This document shows, in pieces, positions 1-12,160 of a stretch of 55,010 nucleotides of DNA; positions within the stretch are counted from its first letter, which is position 1; the number at the start of each line of letters is the position of its first letter. Source of the stretch: Gallibacterium genomosp. 3 (GTDB taxonomy: Bacteria > Pseudomonadota > Gammaproteobacteria > Enterobacterales > Pasteurellaceae); assembly GCF_001678475.1 (NCBI RefSeq), contig NZ_JTJR01000002.1:1-55010 (forward strand), written 5' to 3'. A model generated the notes under the pieces. That model worked only from the letters and a program-made list of their open reading frames with translations. It was not told the DNA's origin and searched no databases. Made by a program: the position numbers and the translations under genes.

Positions 1-132
1 AGGTATGCTCACTTATCGAACTCATACCCAATTAACTAAAGCCTTCGGTCGAGCAATTAAACAGGAAGGTAAGCTATTGGGAGATTACTACACCAAAGAA
101 TATCGTACTTTTTTAAATGAATTACTGAAAAT

Positions 133-180
133 AAAGCCAACTTTTGGGATGCAGATCAAAATAGTTGGCTTTTGTTTTTA
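133..180. terminator. Bidirectional intrinsic terminator
   Basis: AAAGCCAAC at 133-141 pairs with GTTGGCTTT at 164-172. T-rich sequence follows on the + side (171-180), and ATTTTC follows on the - side. It closes whatever gene enters from the left edge and also lies just past the lnt stop codon. Confidence 0.7.
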
Positions 181-190
181 TATTACTGTT

Positions 191-1747
191 CTATTCCTTA
201 TTGTTTGAAGGTTGAACCTTCCTCAACAACATCTTTCCTGCAAAGCTGGCTAGTAGATGTAGGACTAACAATATAACCGAAAGTAGATAAAGTGGTGTGT
301 TACCAAAAACAGAGAATGGCGTTTTACCAATCGTTTTATAAATTTCTGCGGTTAAAGTAGTTGGTTTAAATTGAGGGGCTTGGCTAATAATTTTCCCGTG
401 AGTATCAATAAATGCGGTCACGCCTGTGTTGGTATCACGAATCAGTGGTTTACCCAATTCTAAAGCACGCATTCTTGCCATTTGGAAATGTTGCCAAGGT
501 CCAATAGAGGTACCAAACCATGCGTCATTAGAAACGGTCAAAATAAAATCACTATTATTTTGGACGCTATGTTGAACTTGACGATCAAAGATAATTTCAT
601 AACAAATTGCATTGGCAAAATTAGCACCTTGAACCGTAAGTGGTGATTGGGTGTAGCTACCTTCGCTCATATCTGAGAATGGAATATTGAATAAATCTTT
701 TACAAAGGGTAAGGGGATATATTCCCCAAATGGCACCAAATGATGTTTTAAATAACGTGGTGCAGAATCAATGGTATAAGGTTGTTCTGGGTTTAATGCA
801 ATTAGAGAGTTAAATAATTGATCAGTATTAGGTTTTTGGTAAATTGTGCCTAATAAAATAGCGGTATTTGATTGTTGAGCAAAACGAGAGAGCATTGCAA
901 TATAAGGCTCAAGCTGATTCTCTAATAGCGGCAATACAGATTCAGGCAGAATAATAATATCGCTTTTACCTAAATGGGGTTCGAGCAGGTTTTTGTGAAT
1001 ATCGAGTGACTGATAAATATAGTCAGGATCCCACTTATATTGCTGTTCGATATTGCCTTGTACCAAAGTGATGGTAAGTGGTTTTTCTGCTGTATTCTGT
1101 TTGATAAAACTAATCTGCTGGCTGTAATAACTTAGTGCGATAAGGACAATTGCGAGTAAACTTTGTGAACTGATTAGTAATAGATGACGAGGTTGTTTAC
1201 TAAATAGGCTATCAATCACATTCAAAACCAATGCAGATAGCCATATCATCACAAATGTAATGCCTTGTACCCCGAAGAAAGGGGCAATGCCTGCAAAGAA
1301 GGTATCAATTTGGGTATAACCAAATTGTAGCCAAGGAAAACCAGAGAATAGCCAGCCACGCAAAAATTCAGTGAAAGTCCATAAAATTGCAAAAAGGATA
1401 GATTGGCTAATGTGTAACTTGCGGATTAAGTAAGTAAATACGGTAGGGAAAAGAGCAAGATATGCTGCAAGCAGGACAACCAAAATATAGGCCACAGGTA
1501 ATGATAATCCACCGAATTGGCTAATACTAATATGAATCCAATTTAGCCCAAAGGTAAAGTAGCTTAATCCCCATAAAAAAGCGGAAAGTAAGGCTTGTTT
1601 AGTTGTTTTGCTGTATTTGATACAGGCAAGCAGGATAAACAATGAGATAAAGGCTAAAAAGCTGTAATTGAAAGGGGCGTAGGCAAATACCCCGAGAATT
1701 CCACCTAAAATTGAAAATAAAGGGAATAAATATTGTGGCATAGACAT
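191..1747 (-). CDS. lnt: Apolipoprotein N-acyltransferase
   Basis: Inner-membrane enzyme that transfers the third acyl chain from phospholipid to the N-terminal cysteine of apolipoproteins, the last step of lipoprotein maturation. The 518 residues match the family length. The N-terminal ~210 residues form several hydrophobic membrane segments, and residues ~225-480 are the nitrilase-like periplasmic domain. The Glu-Lys-Cys triad is visible: E269 in ILPES, K334 in [10 protein letters not shown] and C382 in ICYEI. A last membrane segment lies near residue 490. It follows corC in the same direction with a 57-bp gap that contains a hairpin, the classical corC-lnt order. Nothing looks broken. Confidence 0.96.
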   Translation of the reverse strand: MSMPQYLFPLFSILGGILGVFAYAPFNYSFLAFISLFILLACIKYSKTTKQALLSAFLWGLSYFTFGLNWIHISISQFGGLSLPVAYILVVLLAAYLALFPTVFTYLIRKLHISQSILFAILWTFTEFLRGWLFSGFPWLQFGYTQIDTFFAGIAPFFGVQGITFVMIWLSALVLNVIDSLFSKQPRHLLLISSQSLLAIVLIALSYYSQQISFIKQNTAEKPLTITLVQGNIEQQYKWDPDYIYQSLDIHKNLLEPHLGKSDIIILPESVLPLLENQLEPYIAMLSRFAQQSNTAILLGTIYQKPNTDQLFNSLIALNPEQPYTIDSAPRYLKHHLVPFGEYIPLPFVKDLFNIPFSDMSEGSYTQSPLTVQGANFANAICYEIIFDRQVQHSVQNNSDFILTVSNDAWFGTSIGPWQHFQMARMRALELGKPLIRDTNTGVTAFIDTHGKIISQAPQFKPTTLTAEIYKTIGKTPFSVFGNTPLYLLSVILLVLHLLASFAGKMLLRKVQPSNNKE

Positions 1748-1758
1748 TCTCTTATAAT

Positions 1759-1783
1759 AAAACGGACATAATGTCCGTTTTTC
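1759..1783. terminator. Hairpin between corC and lnt
   Basis: AAAACGGACAT pairs with ATGTCCGTTTT around 1759-1781. On the - strand the stem is followed by TTTTATT, so it could partly terminate corC transcription before lnt. An attenuating role is inference. Confidence 0.45.
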
Positions 1784-1804
1784 ATGATTAAATTTTGGTA
1801 AAAA

Positions 1805-2701
1805 CTAAACTTCTTCAGTGATATTCTGCTGTTCCATTTTTTCAATTTGTTCATCAGGAATGACTACTCGCAGTTGAATAATACGACGGCTGTCAGCAGA
1901 AGTGATTTTAAATTCAATATTGTCTAATTGAATGGTTTCACCACGAGTTGGTAAATAACCAAAGGCCTGCATAATGACACCACCAATGGTATCTACCTCT
2001 TCACCAGTAAATCCAGTGGCAAAGTAGTGATTAAAATCATCAATATCAGTTAAGGCTTGTACAGCATAAGTATGTTTAGAAAGTTGGCGAATATCTTCAA
2101 CATCTTCCTCATCAAACTCATCTTCAATATCACCCACAATTTGTTCCAAAATATCTTCAATCGTCACTAGACCAGAAATCGAACCAAATTCATCGACAAC
2201 AATCGCCATATGAAAACGTTCTGAACGGAACTCTTTTAGCATTCTATCAACACGTTTACTTTCAGGAATAATGACAGCTGGACGCAATACTTCGTGAATA
2301 GAAAACTCTTCAGAATCTGGGCGTAAATATTTGAGTAAATCTTTTGCCAGTAACAGCCCGATGACATTATCACGTTCATCAGCAATAACAGGGAATCGCG
2401 AGTGAGCAGAATCAATGATCACATCTAAACACTCAGATAAGCTTTGCTCCGCATTGATAAATACAATTTGTGAGCGGGGAATCATAATATCTCGTACACG
2501 TAATTCAGAAATTTCGATCACGCCTTCAATCATTTGTCGTGTTTCTTGATTGATAATTTCGTTTTGCTCTGAATCACGAATGGTTTCAACTAATTCCTCA
2601 CGATTTTTCGGTTCTGCTGGGAAAAAATTATTTAACAACGATTGAAAAAAATTCTTTTTCGAATTGGATTCTGTTGAATTTGTTGAATGTTCTTCACTCA
2701 T
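1805..2701 (-). CDS. corC: CorC-type CBS-domain protein (Mg/Co efflux accessory)
   Basis: 298-residue protein of the CorC/YbeX family. After a charged N-terminus, residues ~65-190 hold two CBS domains ([11 protein letters not shown] and the [18 protein letters not shown] stretch), and residues ~205-285 the CorC_HlyC transporter-associated domain ([19 protein letters not shown]). CBS pairs bind adenine nucleotides; the family is linked to divalent-cation homeostasis. There is no membrane segment, so it is cytoplasmic. It is the first gene of a leftward corC-lnt pair. The start at 2701 gives the standard family N-terminus. Confidence 0.93.
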   Translation of the reverse strand: MSEEHSTNSTESNSKKNFFQSLLNNFFPAEPKNREELVETIRDSEQNEIINQETRQMIEGVIEISELRVRDIMIPRSQIVFINAEQSLSECLDVIIDSAHSRFPVIADERDNVIGLLLAKDLLKYLRPDSEEFSIHEVLRPAVIIPESKRVDRMLKEFRSERFHMAIVVDEFGSISGLVTIEDILEQIVGDIEDEFDEEDVEDIRQLSKHTYAVQALTDIDDFNHYFATGFTGEEVDTIGGVIMQAFGYLPTRGETIQLDNIEFKITSADSRRIIQLRVVIPDEQIEKMEQQNITEEV

Positions 2702-2781
2702 GACGATTTATTGATTACTCCAAAATAATTAAACGTTGCAAAGCTATCACATTTACCTATTTTTTGCTAGATAACGATTTA

Positions 2782-3999
<1,218 letters not shown>

Positions 4000-4022
4000 T
4001 TAAATTCCTGATAAATTATCGA

Positions 4023-4192
4023 TTGAATGATGCATTTATTGTCTATTACTGGGAGTGTTGTATTTGCTACAGAAAAATACCCCATTCTGCAACAGAAGGG
4101 GTAAAGAACATAAATGCATTTACTTTGTTGTAAAAACTGAAATAAGCATACGACTAATTGCATATATAGTCAATAAAATGCATAAAAATTCA
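4023..4192. promoter_or_regulatory. Possible ArgR (ARG-box) sites upstream of argD
   Basis: TGCATAAAAATTCA at 4179-4192 fits the ARG-box core TGAAT-N4-ATTCA with one mismatch. Less perfect versions occur near 4023-4037 (TGAATGATGCATTTA) and 4110-4123 (ATAAATGCATTTAC). The set lies between tldD and the start of argD, as expected for arginine repression. The sequence is AT-rich, so chance matches are possible. Confidence 0.35.
4073..4103 (-). terminator. tldD terminator
   Basis: TACCCC-A-TTCTG-CAA-CAGAA-GGGGTA forms a fully paired stem at 4078-4103. On the - strand it is followed by TTTTT (4077-4073). It lies about 90 bp beyond the tldD stop codon. Confidence 0.8.
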
Positions 4193-4194
4193 TT

Positions 4195-5658
4195 TTAGTT
4201 AGTGCCACCTACAGTAATTTTTTCAATTTTTAATGTAGGTTGACCAACACCAACAGGGACACTTTGCCCTTGTTTACCGCAAACGCCGATGCCATGATCG
4301 ATTTCTAATTGATTCGCCACCATAGAAATATTTTGCATAACTTCAATACCACTGCCGATTAATGTCGCGCCTTTTATCGGTTTGATGATTTTTCCTTTTT
4401 CAATTAGATAGGCTTCAGAAGTAGAAAATACAAATTTACCTGATGTAATATCAACTTGCCCACCACCAAAATGAGGGGCATAGACGCCATAATCTACAGA
4501 CGCAATTAAGTCTTCAAATTGGCTTTCTCCCGGCAGCATATAGGTATTTGTCATACGAGGCATGGGCAGATGAGCGTAAGATTCACGGCGTGCATTACCC
4601 GTTGGCTGCATTCCCATTAATCGAGCATTTAACTTATCTTGCATATAGCCTTGTAATACGCCATCTTTAATTAACACATTATATTGTCCAGGAACACCTT
4701 CATCATCTACGGTTAATGAACCTCGGCGATCTGGGAGTGTGCCATCATCAACAATCGTACAGAGTGGAGAAGTGACGATTTCACCGATTTTGCCACTAAA
4801 AATAGAAGATTGTTTGCGATTAAAATCACCTTCTAAACCATGACCGACAGCTTCGTGCAGTAATACACCTGGCCAGCCAGCCCCTAGAATAACAGGCATC
4901 ATACCCGCTGGTGCTGCCACTGCACTTAGATTAACTAATGCCTGGCGTACTGCTTCTTTCGCAAAATAGACCGCACGTTGTTCACCCTGATACTGTTCAA
5001 AGAACCAGGTTAAACTTCTGCGTCCACCCACTCCCGCACTACCACGTTCACGCTTACCATCTTGTTCAGCTAAAACAGAGATAGATAAACGGATTAATGG
5101 ACGAATATCAGCTGCTAATGTGCCGTCAGTGGCAGCAACTAACATTTCTTCATAGAGTGTGGATAAGCTTACAGAAACACGGGTAACACGAGGATCTTCA
5201 GCTCGTGCAACCTGATCAACTAATCGTAATAATTCAATTTTCTTTTCTCGAGAAAGGGTATCGAGAGGATTAATTGCAGCATAACGCAGAGTTGGTTCAA
5301 CAGGGGTAAATCCTTGCGGTGTGAAAATAGATGCTGCTAGCTGTTTCGTTTGAGCAATACCTTTTGCGGCTAATGCGCAATCTTGTAAAGCAGCAAAATT
5401 AATCACATCTGAATAGGCAAATCCAGTTTTTTCACCACTAATCGCACGAACACCAACACCCCGATCAATATGAAATCCCCCTTCTTTAATAATGCCATCT
5501 TCTAATGTCCAGACTTCATCCATCGAGGTTTGGAAAAAGAGATCAGCAAAATCAATTTGGCGATCAGAAAAGAGATCGAAGAGATTGGGTAATTGTTGAA
5601 GAGATAATTGGTTTGCTTCGAGTAAGTTGTCTGCAACTTGGTTAATGATTTTTTTCAT
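4195..5658 (-). CDS. tldD: Metalloprotease TldD
   Basis: 487-residue TldD subunit of the TldD/TldE (PmbA) zinc protease, which degrades unfolded peptides and in E. coli takes part in microcin B17 maturation and CcdA turnover. The zinc-binding HEAVGH (HExxxH) is at residues 268-273, followed by GLEGDF. The Gly-rich [13 protein letters not shown] and the C-terminal [17 protein letters not shown] are also family-typical. Full length, cytoplasmic. It stands alone, with a terminator at 4073-4103. The partner pmbA is not in this window. Confidence 0.95.
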   Translation of the reverse strand: MKKIINQVADNLLEANQLSLQQLPNLFDLFSDRQIDFADLFFQTSMDEVWTLEDGIIKEGGFHIDRGVGVRAISGEKTGFAYSDVINFAALQDCALAAKGIAQTKQLAASIFTPQGFTPVEPTLRYAAINPLDTLSREKKIELLRLVDQVARAEDPRVTRVSVSLSTLYEEMLVAATDGTLAADIRPLIRLSISVLAEQDGKRERGSAGVGGRRSLTWFFEQYQGEQRAVYFAKEAVRQALVNLSAVAAPAGMMPVILGAGWPGVLLHEAVGHGLEGDFNRKQSSIFSGKIGEIVTSPLCTIVDDGTLPDRRGSLTVDDEGVPGQYNVLIKDGVLQGYMQDKLNARLMGMQPTGNARRESYAHLPMPRMTNTYMLPGESQFEDLIASVDYGVYAPHFGGGQVDITSGKFVFSTSEAYLIEKGKIIKPIKGATLIGSGIEVMQNISMVANQLEIDHGIGVCGKQGQSVPVGVGQPTLKIEKITVGGTN

Positions 5659-5898
5659 ATTGTTTTAAATAAATACGGCTATTGTTACAAAATGGATTAA
5701 ATAAATTGAGAATAGGGAAATATTATATTCAGTTTGTCGTTAATGTCATTTAACTTAGGGCTAATTTTATTGATTAAATGGTTTAACTTGTCCTTCCTAT
5801 CTCTTACATCTGTTAGATTGGAATAAGAAACAGTAATAGTGATTAAATCTATTAACTATTGATCAAATGTGTATTGAGATTTTAGGTTTGGTACAGGT

Positions 5899-5925
5899 TG
5901 AGATCGCCAAATAATAGCGATCTCA
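5899..5925. terminator. Hairpin downstream of rng
   Basis: TGAGATCGC (5899-5907) pairs with GCGATCTCA (5917-5925), 24 bp beyond the rng stop. The T-run is on the + side, so it is an imperfect terminator for rng and may mainly stabilise the mRNA end. I see no gene in the rest of 5659-5948. Confidence 0.4.
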
Positions 5926-5948
5926 CTCGTTATTTTTCACTAGAGAAG

Positions 5949-7433
5949 TTACATTACCACAACATCAAATTGTTCTTGAGTGTAATAAGGTTCCATCTTA
6001 ATTTGTACTTTCTTCCCAATAAAGACTTCTACTTCTGCAATTAATGCGTGAGTTTCTTCATTAATTAAATGCTCAGCGACAGCACGAGAAGCATAAACTA
6101 AGAATTGTTCGCTGGAATAGAGGTGGTGGACACGAATAATTTCGCGTGCGATTTCGTAACAAACAGTTTCCACACTTTTCACCCGTCCACGACCTTGGCA
6201 GTTAGGACACTCTTCACAGAGAACGTGTTCTAAACTTTCTCGAGTACGTTTACGAGTCATTTCTACTAATCCTAGTTGCGTAAAACCATTGACGGTAGTT
6301 TTTACACGATCTTTCGCTAAAGCTTCTTTGAGAGATTGCAGGACTCGCTCTTGATGTTCTTCAAGCTGCATATCAATAAAATCAATAATGATAATACCGC
6401 CAAGATTACGTAACTGTAATTGATGGGCAATGGCTTGAGTTGCTTCAATATTGGTATTAAAAATGGTCTCTTCTAGGTTGCGATGTCCAACAAAACCACC
6501 AGTATTAATATCAATCGTTGTCATGGCTTCGGTTTGTTCAATAATTAAATAACCACCAGATTTTAAATTTACCCGTTTATTTAAGGCTTTTTTGATACTC
6601 TCTTCAACGCCATATATATCAAAGAGTGGTTGTGGTCCAGTATAGACCGATAAACTTTGTGTTAATTGAGGCAGAAATTCTTCAATAAATTCCTTAACTT
6701 CTAAATAAACTAATTTGGAGTCGATACGAATACTATCTAACGTCATACCCACGAAATCACGAATAATCCGTTGGGCAAGTGCAGGTTCAGCATAGAGCAT
6801 AGCTGGTGCGGTGGAACGTACTTTACGTTCTAATACTTTACGCCATAAACGTTTTAAGAAGTCTGCATCTTGCTGTAACTCTTCGAGAGAAACATTTTCT
6901 GACGCAGTACGAATAATAAAACCACCAAGTTCATCACAGAACGGCGTAACAAGTTCTTTTAACCTTGCTCTTTCTTCTTCGCTTTCAATTCGTTGTGATA
7001 CACCAACATGGCTATTTTCAGGCATAAATACTAAGTAGCGAGAAGGCAGGGTAATATCGGTAGTTAAACGTGCCCCTTTTGTACCAAGAGGATCTTTCAC
7101 CACTTGCACAACAATGTCTTGTCCTTCACGGACTAATTCTGCAATATCTTTAACGACAAATTGCTTTTGTTCATTTTCATCAACGCATTCAGTATGTGAA
7201 ACAATATCTGAAGCGTGTAAAAAAGCTGCTTTTTCTAAGCCAATATCCACGAATGCGGATTGCATCCCCGGCAATACTCTTGTGACACGACCTTTATAAA
7301 TATTGCCAACAATTCCCCGTTTTGTTTCCCGTTCAACGTGAACTTCACGTAAAATGCCCGCAGCAACGAGCGCAATCCTTGTTTCATTCGGGGTAACATT
7401 GACCAACAACTCGACTTTGTTACCGTTTTCCAT
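5949..7433 (-). CDS. rng: Ribonuclease G
   Basis: 494-residue RNase E/G family endoribonuclease that matures the 5' end of 16S rRNA and helps degrade mRNA. Residues ~38-125 are the S1 RNA-binding domain (GIVGNIYKGRVTRVLPGMQ). The catalytic magnesium-binding aspartates lie in TTIDINTGGFVG and IIIDFIDM. The zinc-link CEECPNCQGRGRV follows at ~405-417. The length fits RNase G and excludes RNase E, which carries a long C-terminal scaffold. The start at 7433 gives the standard MENGNKVELLVNVTPNETR N-terminus. Confidence 0.95.
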   Translation of the reverse strand: MENGNKVELLVNVTPNETRIALVAAGILREVHVERETKRGIVGNIYKGRVTRVLPGMQSAFVDIGLEKAAFLHASDIVSHTECVDENEQKQFVVKDIAELVREGQDIVVQVVKDPLGTKGARLTTDITLPSRYLVFMPENSHVGVSQRIESEEERARLKELVTPFCDELGGFIIRTASENVSLEELQQDADFLKRLWRKVLERKVRSTAPAMLYAEPALAQRIIRDFVGMTLDSIRIDSKLVYLEVKEFIEEFLPQLTQSLSVYTGPQPLFDIYGVEESIKKALNKRVNLKSGGYLIIEQTEAMTTIDINTGGFVGHRNLEETIFNTNIEATQAIAHQLQLRNLGGIIIIDFIDMQLEEHQERVLQSLKEALAKDRVKTTVNGFTQLGLVEMTRKRTRESLEHVLCEECPNCQGRGRVKSVETVCYEIAREIIRVHHLYSSEQFLVYASRAVAEHLINEETHALIAEVEVFIGKKVQIKMEPYYTQEQFDVVVM

Positions 7434-7883
7434 GTTTATTATCCTAATAATATGACACTGTGCGTTAGTCTAACGAAATCGAAAATTAAATCCTAGAATA
7501 TTTTGAGGTGTTCTACACAATCTTTGCTTAATATCATTTCTTGTGGTGATTATCCCACCAGTTGGTGGGAAGTGATTTGGGTTTAGATTGGAGATGAATA
7601 ATGAAAAGCCTAGCTTTAAGGCAAGAACTAATGAGCCAATCCAATAAAGATTAAAATAGCCAAGAACCTATTTCATGATTGGTTTCTCTCCTTCATTTCA
7701 TTGAAGAGGGAGAGTGAATATTGCCTCATTACACGCTTAACTTTCCCCTTCAAGATTGAAATGGGTTAGGGGGATGTTGATAAATCTCCCAATCTTCATC
7801 ATTTTATTAAAGAGGGAGATCTATTATGGAATTATTTACACTCGAGTCAAAAAATGGGAAATAAAGTATTTTGTCATCAAACT
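7434..7883. other. Gene-free intergenic region between rng and metE
   Basis: No convincing ORF on either strand. It holds a perfect short hairpin CCCACCA-GT-TGGTGGG near 7554-7569, and GA-rich blocks (GAAGAGGGAGA near 7704 and AAAGAGGGAGA near 7816) that look like degenerate copies of one another. The rng promoter must lie near its left side. I see no known RNA family. Confidence 0.5.
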
Positions 7884-7908
7884 AAAAATCCCCACATAGG
7901 TGGGGATT
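7884..7908 (-). terminator. metE terminator
   Basis: AATCCCCAC and GTGGGGATT flank a short loop at 7887-7908. On the - strand the stem runs into TTTTTAG. It is 13 bp beyond the metE stop. Confidence 0.85.
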
Positions 7909-7920
7909 ACTTAACAAAAA

Positions 7921-10179
7921 TTAGGCAAGTTCTGCACGTAATTTCTTAGTGACTTTCACCATATTTTCTAACGCTGCAAGGGTTTCTGGCCATCCACGCG
8001 TTTTTAAACCACAGTCTGGATTAACCCACAAACGTTCTTTAGGAATCACATTTAACGCTTTACGTAATAAATGCTCAATTTCTGCCTCTGTTGGTACACG
8101 AGGACTATGAATATCATATACTCCCGGACCAATTTCATTTGGATATTTGAAATCAGCAAATGCAGTGAGTAATTCCATATCAGAACGAGAAGTTTCAATT
8201 GTGATAACATCGGCATCCAATGCTGCAATCGCTGGCAAAATATCGTTAAATTCCGAATAACACATATGGGTATGAATTTGTGTGCTATCTTCACAACCGC
8301 TAGAAGAAAGACGGAATGCTTGTCCTGCCCAATCTAGGTAAGCCTGCCAATCAGCACGTTTTAATGGTAGTCCTTCACGAATAGCCGGCTCATCAATTTG
8401 GATAACTTTAATACCTGCTTTTTCTAAATCTAAAACTTCATCATTTAAAGCTAAAGCAATTTGTTTACACACAGTTTCACGACTAATATCATTACGTACG
8501 AATGACCATTGTAAAATTGTGACAGGGCCAGTTAACATACCTTTCATAACACGATTGGTTAGACTTTGTGCGTAAGTTGACCAAGCGACAGTCATAGGTT
8601 GTGGACGCACAACATCACCGAAAATAACAGGTGGTTTTACACAGCGGCTACCGTAACTTTGTACCCAACCAAATTTAGTGAACGCAAAACCATCAAGTAA
8701 CTCACCAAAATATTCCACCATATCGTTACGTTCTGCCTCACCATGTACAAGAACATCTAAATCTAATTTTTCTTGTTGGCGAACAACGTATTCAATCTCT
8801 TTCTTCATTGCCGCTTCATAATCAGCAGCAGAAAGTTCACCTTTCTTAAATTTTGCACGAGCGTGACGAATTTCCGTAGTCTGTGGGAACGAACCAATAT
8901 TGGTAGTTGGTAATAATGGTAAGTTTAGCCATGCTTTTTGTAGTTTAATACGTTCAGCAAATGGTGATTTACGTTGATCTGCATTTGCTGGTAATGCCGC
9001 TAAACGAGCTGCAACTTCTGGACGGTGAATTACCTTACTATTAGCACGAGCATCAGCTGCGGCTTGGCTTGCATCTAATTCAGCTTGTACTGAAGCACGA
9101 CCTTGATCTAATGCTTTCTTCAAGATACTTAACTCTTCAACTTTTTGTAAGCAGAATGCTAACCAAGAACGAATATCTGCATCTAATTGTGTTTCAACGG
9201 AAAGATCATAAGGAACGTGTAGCAGTGAACAGCTTGGTGCGATCCATAATCTATCTCCAAAGACTTGTTTTAAAGGCTCAAGTAAATCTAACTCTTTATT
9301 CAAATTAGCACGCCAGATATTACGACCATCAATAACACCAACAGAAAGCACTTTATCGTAATCAGCAAAAGTGGCTAATTGTTCAGGAGCACGAACAACA
9401 TCAATATGTAAACCTGCAACAGGTAACGATTTTAATAAAGTTGCGTGTTCCACAACAGAACCAAAATAAGTCGCTAATAAAATTTTTGCTTTGTTAGCAA
9501 GACGTGCATATACAGGGGCAAACTGATCTAGCCAAGCTTGAGGGAGATCAAGTGCTAATGCTGGTTCGTCAATTTGAATCCAAGTTGCGCCTTTTGCGAC
9601 TAATGCATCAAGAATTTGCTCATAGACAGGTAGGAGTTTTTCTAATAATGATAAACGATCAAAGGTTTCACCTTTTTCTTTACCAAGATATAAGAAGGTA
9701 AGTGGGCCAACTAAGGTTGGTTTTGCTTGATAACCTAATGCTTGAGCTTCTTCAAGTTGTTGCACATAGTGAGCTGGGTTAGCTTTAAACTCTGTATTTT
9801 TATGAAACTCAGGGACAAGGTAGTGATAATTGGTATCAAACCATTTTGTCATTTCAATCGCAAATTGACTCTCATTACCACGAGCAAGTTGGAAATATTG
9901 ATCTAATGTTAATGTTTGACTATCAAAACCGAAACGAGCAGGAATAGAACCTGTGGCAACTTGTAAATCTAAAATATGATCATAGAAAGTAAAATCAGCG
10001 ACACTAACAAAATCTGCATTTGCTTCCGCTTGGTGTTTCCAATTTTTTTCACGTAATAGTTTTGCTACAGTTAATAAATCTTGTTCTGAAAGTTCTTTGC
10101 GCCAATAACGTTCTTGGGCGAATTTAAGTTCACGTTTTGCTCCAACACGAGGGAAACCGGCTAAATGAAATACTGTCAT
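7921..10179 (-). CDS. metE: Cobalamin-independent methionine synthase
   Basis: 752-residue MetE, which transfers the methyl group of 5-methyltetrahydropteroyltri-glutamate to homocysteine without B12. Two (beta/alpha)8 halves are evident. The N-terminal half starts [18 protein letters not shown]. The catalytic C-terminal half carries [25 protein letters not shown], the zinc ligands in [12 protein letters not shown], and the Cys in [11 protein letters not shown]. Length is normal. It is transcribed divergently from metR, with MetJ-like boxes in the gap, giving the classical metE/metR arrangement. Confidence 0.97.
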   Translation of the reverse strand: MTVFHLAGFPRVGAKRELKFAQERYWRKELSEQDLLTVAKLLREKNWKHQAEANADFVSVADFTFYDHILDLQVATGSIPARFGFDSQTLTLDQYFQLARGNESQFAIEMTKWFDTNYHYLVPEFHKNTEFKANPAHYVQQLEEAQALGYQAKPTLVGPLTFLYLGKEKGETFDRLSLLEKLLPVYEQILDALVAKGATWIQIDEPALALDLPQAWLDQFAPVYARLANKAKILLATYFGSVVEHATLLKSLPVAGLHIDVVRAPEQLATFADYDKVLSVGVIDGRNIWRANLNKELDLLEPLKQVFGDRLWIAPSCSLLHVPYDLSVETQLDADIRSWLAFCLQKVEELSILKKALDQGRASVQAELDASQAAADARANSKVIHRPEVAARLAALPANADQRKSPFAERIKLQKAWLNLPLLPTTNIGSFPQTTEIRHARAKFKKGELSAADYEAAMKKEIEYVVRQQEKLDLDVLVHGEAERNDMVEYFGELLDGFAFTKFGWVQSYGSRCVKPPVIFGDVVRPQPMTVAWSTYAQSLTNRVMKGMLTGPVTILQWSFVRNDISRETVCKQIALALNDEVLDLEKAGIKVIQIDEPAIREGLPLKRADWQAYLDWAGQAFRLSSSGCEDSTQIHTHMCYSEFNDILPAIAALDADVITIETSRSDMELLTAFADFKYPNEIGPGVYDIHSPRVPTEAEIEHLLRKALNVIPKERLWVNPDCGLKTRGWPETLAALENMVKVTKKLRAELA

Positions 10180-10221
10180 AATCGCTTCTCCATAATATTT
10201 TTATTAAAAATTCTTTCAAAT

Positions 10222-10237
10222 AGACGGCTAAACGTCT
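10222..10237. promoter_or_regulatory. Tandem MetJ operator (met boxes)
   Basis: Two adjacent 8-mers, AGACGGCT and AAACGTCT, each match the met-box consensus AGACGTCT at seven of eight positions. They sit ~42 bp upstream of metE in the metE-metR gap. MetJ with S-adenosylmethionine binds such tandem boxes. I did not find a clean MetR site (TGAA-N5-TTCA). Confidence 0.6.
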
Positions 10238-10318
10238 ATCTGTAATGCAGAATAGCGAAAAATCCTGTATGATGAAAGCTCATAATTTTCATAAATAAGA
10301 TGAATTAATTTAATACAG

Positions 10319-11245
10319 ATGAAACCTACTTTTTTAGAACTCCGCCATTTAAAAACATTATTAGCCTTAAAAGAAACTGGTAGTGTTTCTTCGGCTGCAA
10401 AACGTGTTTATCTAACGCAATCGGCACTTTCTCATCAATTAAAATTGATTGAAGAACAATTTGGCTTGCCTCTATTTGAACGCAAAACGAATCCGTTACG
10501 CTTTACGGCAGCAGGCGAACGTTTAATCCAATTAGCTAATGAGGTATTACCTAAAGTAGCGATGGCAGAGCGCGATTTAGCTCGGGTACAACAAGGTGAA
10601 GCCGGGGAATTGCGGATTGCGGTGGAATGCCATACGTGTTTTGATTGGTTAATGCCAGCGATGGATGAATTTCGTCAGCATTGGGGATTAGTTGAGTTAG
10701 ATATTGTGTCTGGGTTTCATACTGATCCAGTTGGCTTATTATTAACCGATCGTGCAGATTGGGCAATTGTATCTGAAGTAGAGGAGAACAGTGAGGTGAT
10801 CTATCGTCCATTATTTGCCTATGAAATGGTTGGTATTTGTTCTCGAGATCATGAGTTAGCCTCAAAAGAGGTTTGGCAAGCAGAAGATTTTATCGATCAA
10901 ACAATAATTACTTATCCAGTACCAGACGAGATGCTGGATTTATTGCGTCAAGTGTTAAAACCAGCGGGTATTAATCCAATAAGAAGAACTACTGAATTAA
11001 CCATTGCAATGATACAATTAGTCGCGAGTAAGCGCGGGGTAGCGGCAGTACCTTATTGGGCTGTTTTGCCTTATTTAGAGCGTGGATATGTTGTGGCTCG
11101 AAAGATTACAGATAAAGGGCTATATAGTAATTTATATGCAGCAATCCGTGCAGAAGATCAGAGGATTGCTTATATTGATGATTTTTATGAAACGGTAAAA
11201 AATAAAAGTTTTGCCACCTTACCAGGATTAGTGGTTTTAGATTAG
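10319..11245 (+). CDS. metR: LysR-type activator MetR
   Basis: 308-residue LysR family regulator. The N-terminal winged HTH (residues ~5-65, [20 protein letters not shown]) is followed by the periplasmic-binding-like effector domain (~90-300). Divergence from metE and the sequence identify it as MetR, which activates met genes with homocysteine as co-effector. Full length. The downstream UPF0756 gene begins 13 bp after the stop and may be co-transcribed. Confidence 0.93.
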   Translation: MKPTFLELRHLKTLLALKETGSVSSAAKRVYLTQSALSHQLKLIEEQFGLPLFERKTNPLRFTAAGERLIQLANEVLPKVAMAERDLARVQQGEAGELRIAVECHTCFDWLMPAMDEFRQHWGLVELDIVSGFHTDPVGLLLTDRADWAIVSEVEENSEVIYRPLFAYEMVGICSRDHELASKEVWQAEDFIDQTIITYPVPDEMLDLLRQVLKPAGINPIRRTTELTIAMIQLVASKRGVAAVPYWAVLPYLERGYVVARKITDKGLYSNLYAAIRAEDQRIAYIDDFYETVKNKSFATLPGLVVLD

Positions 11246-11258
11246 GAGAAGAGAGCGG

Positions 11259-11708
11259 ATGTCTTTACAATTCAACGGAATTGCATTGTTTCTAGTGGTT
11301 TTAATTGCATTAGGCGTAGTTGGGCATAACAATTCTATTACGGTAGCCGCGACAGTTTTATTGTTAATGCATGAAACAGCATTATCTAAATATGTGGTGT
11401 GGCTAGACAAATATGGCTTAAGTGTTGGTATTATCATTTTGACGATTGGGGTTTTAAGCCCCTTAGTTTCTGGCAAAATTAGTCTGCCTGAAATTAAAGA
11501 GTTATTGCATTGGAAAATGTTATTAGCGGTAGTAGTGGGAATTTTGGTGGCTTGGCTTGGTGGACGAGGTGCAACATTAATGCTTGGTGCGCCAACTTTA
11601 GTAACAGGATTATTAATTGGTACAATCATTGGTGTTGCTTTCTTAGGTGGCGTGCCAGTTGGTCCATTAATTGCTGCTGGGATATTGTCATTAGTTTTAA
11701 CAAAATAG
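11259..11708 (+). CDS. UPF0756 (DUF441, YeaL-like) membrane protein
   Basis: 149-residue inner-membrane protein with four to five hydrophobic segments and the family's Gly-rich [20 protein letters not shown] and [13 protein letters not shown] stretches. Function unknown. AGGAGA lies just upstream of the ATG at 11259. Spacing suggests an operon with metR, but no functional tie to methionine metabolism is evident. Confidence 0.88.
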   Translation: MSLQFNGIALFLVVLIALGVVGHNNSITVAATVLLLMHETALSKYVVWLDKYGLSVGIIILTIGVLSPLVSGKISLPEIKELLHWKMLLAVVVGILVAWLGGRGATLMLGAPTLVTGLLIGTIIGVAFLGGVPVGPLIAAGILSLVLTK

Positions 11709-11836
11709 ATAAGAGAATAGCGGAGCAGATCAGTAAATCAGAGAAAGTTGCTGAAAATAACAACGAATAGACGCTTTATCTTATTTTCTACTTGCAACAG
11801 TTCGAAACATCCGTATAATTTGCTCCGTTCTTTGTT

Positions 11837-11922
11837 GCCTGGGTGGCGAAATTGGTAGACGCAGCGGATTCAAAATCCGCCGCCCTTAAAGCGTGTCGGT
11901 TCGAGTCCGACCCTAGGCACCA
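11837..11922 (+). tRNA. tRNA-Leu (anticodon CAA)
   Basis: An 86-nt class II tRNA with encoded CCA. The acceptor strands GCCTGGG and CCTAGGC pair. The anticodon arm GCGGA-TTCAAAA-TCCGC gives anticodon CAA (reads UUG). A long variable arm and the T arm GGTTCGAGTCC follow. The 3' end is the attachment site of the prophage, and phage insertion leaves the tRNA intact. Confidence 0.96.
11909..11922 (+). repeat. attL core of the prophage (14-bp direct repeat)
   Basis: GACCCTAGGCACCA, the last 14 nt of the tRNA, recurs in direct orientation at 47350-47363. The pair brackets a complete prophage with the integrase next to attL, so these are the attL and attR core sequences. Confidence 0.88.
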
Positions 11923-11944
11923 CTAAAAAGATTTCAAAAAAAAG

Positions 11945-11969
11945 ACCGCCGATAAAAAGGCGGTTTTTT
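11945..11969 (+). terminator. Terminator downstream of tRNA-Leu
   Basis: ACCGCC-N8-GGCGGT (11945-11964) followed by TTTTT. A near-identical hairpin follows the inverted tRNA-Leu fragment at 53326-53352, so this segment travels with the tRNA 3' end. Confidence 0.85.
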
Positions 11970-12110
11970 ATTGCCTAAAATACTCATAGTATCAACAACT
12001 TACGCCAAAAATTAACAAGAAAATATTTCTAAAAATACTGTACAAATATACAGTAAATTGCTATTATTTTGTCGTCTTGATGATCTGAAATGATCTAATT
12101 TATTATCTAT

Positions 12111-12141
12111 TTGCACCCAAATTGCACCCGAAATTGCACCC
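12111..12141 (+). repeat. Probable integrase arm-type sites, TTGCACCC x3
   Basis: TTGCACCC occurs at 12111-12118, 12122-12129 and 12134-12141 (11-12 bp spacing), between attL and the integrase start. A fourth copy is at 47301-47308, just inside attR. Placement at both prophage ends fits arm-type binding sites of a tyrosine integrase. The first codons of a longer TTG-initiated reading frame overlap these sites, which is one reason to prefer the downstream ATG for int. Confidence 0.6.
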
Positions 12142-12160
12142 AAAAATAGAGAAAGAAATA

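Noticed and set aside
2-208. Frame open from the left edge to 208 (reads [20 protein letters not shown]...).
   Set aside because: It runs through the terminator hairpin at 133-172. The other frame ends after [12 protein letters not shown] at 39, which could be the end of an integrase, but twelve codons are too few to call.
10253-10306. TGAA/TTCA pairs upstream of metR as MetR boxes.
   Set aside because: The spacing is 11 bp, not the 5 bp of TGAA-N5-TTCA.
11237-11629. 130-codon leftward frame opposite the UPF0756 gene.
   Set aside because: Exact antisense shadow of a recognised membrane-protein family with a good RBS; composition is Pro/Thr/Ile-rich and unlike a protein.
12111-12141. TTGCACCC repeats as a CRISPR-like or start-codon-bearing coding sequence.
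   Set aside because: Units are 8 bp with 3-4-bp gaps and recur beside attR, so integrase arm sites explain them better.
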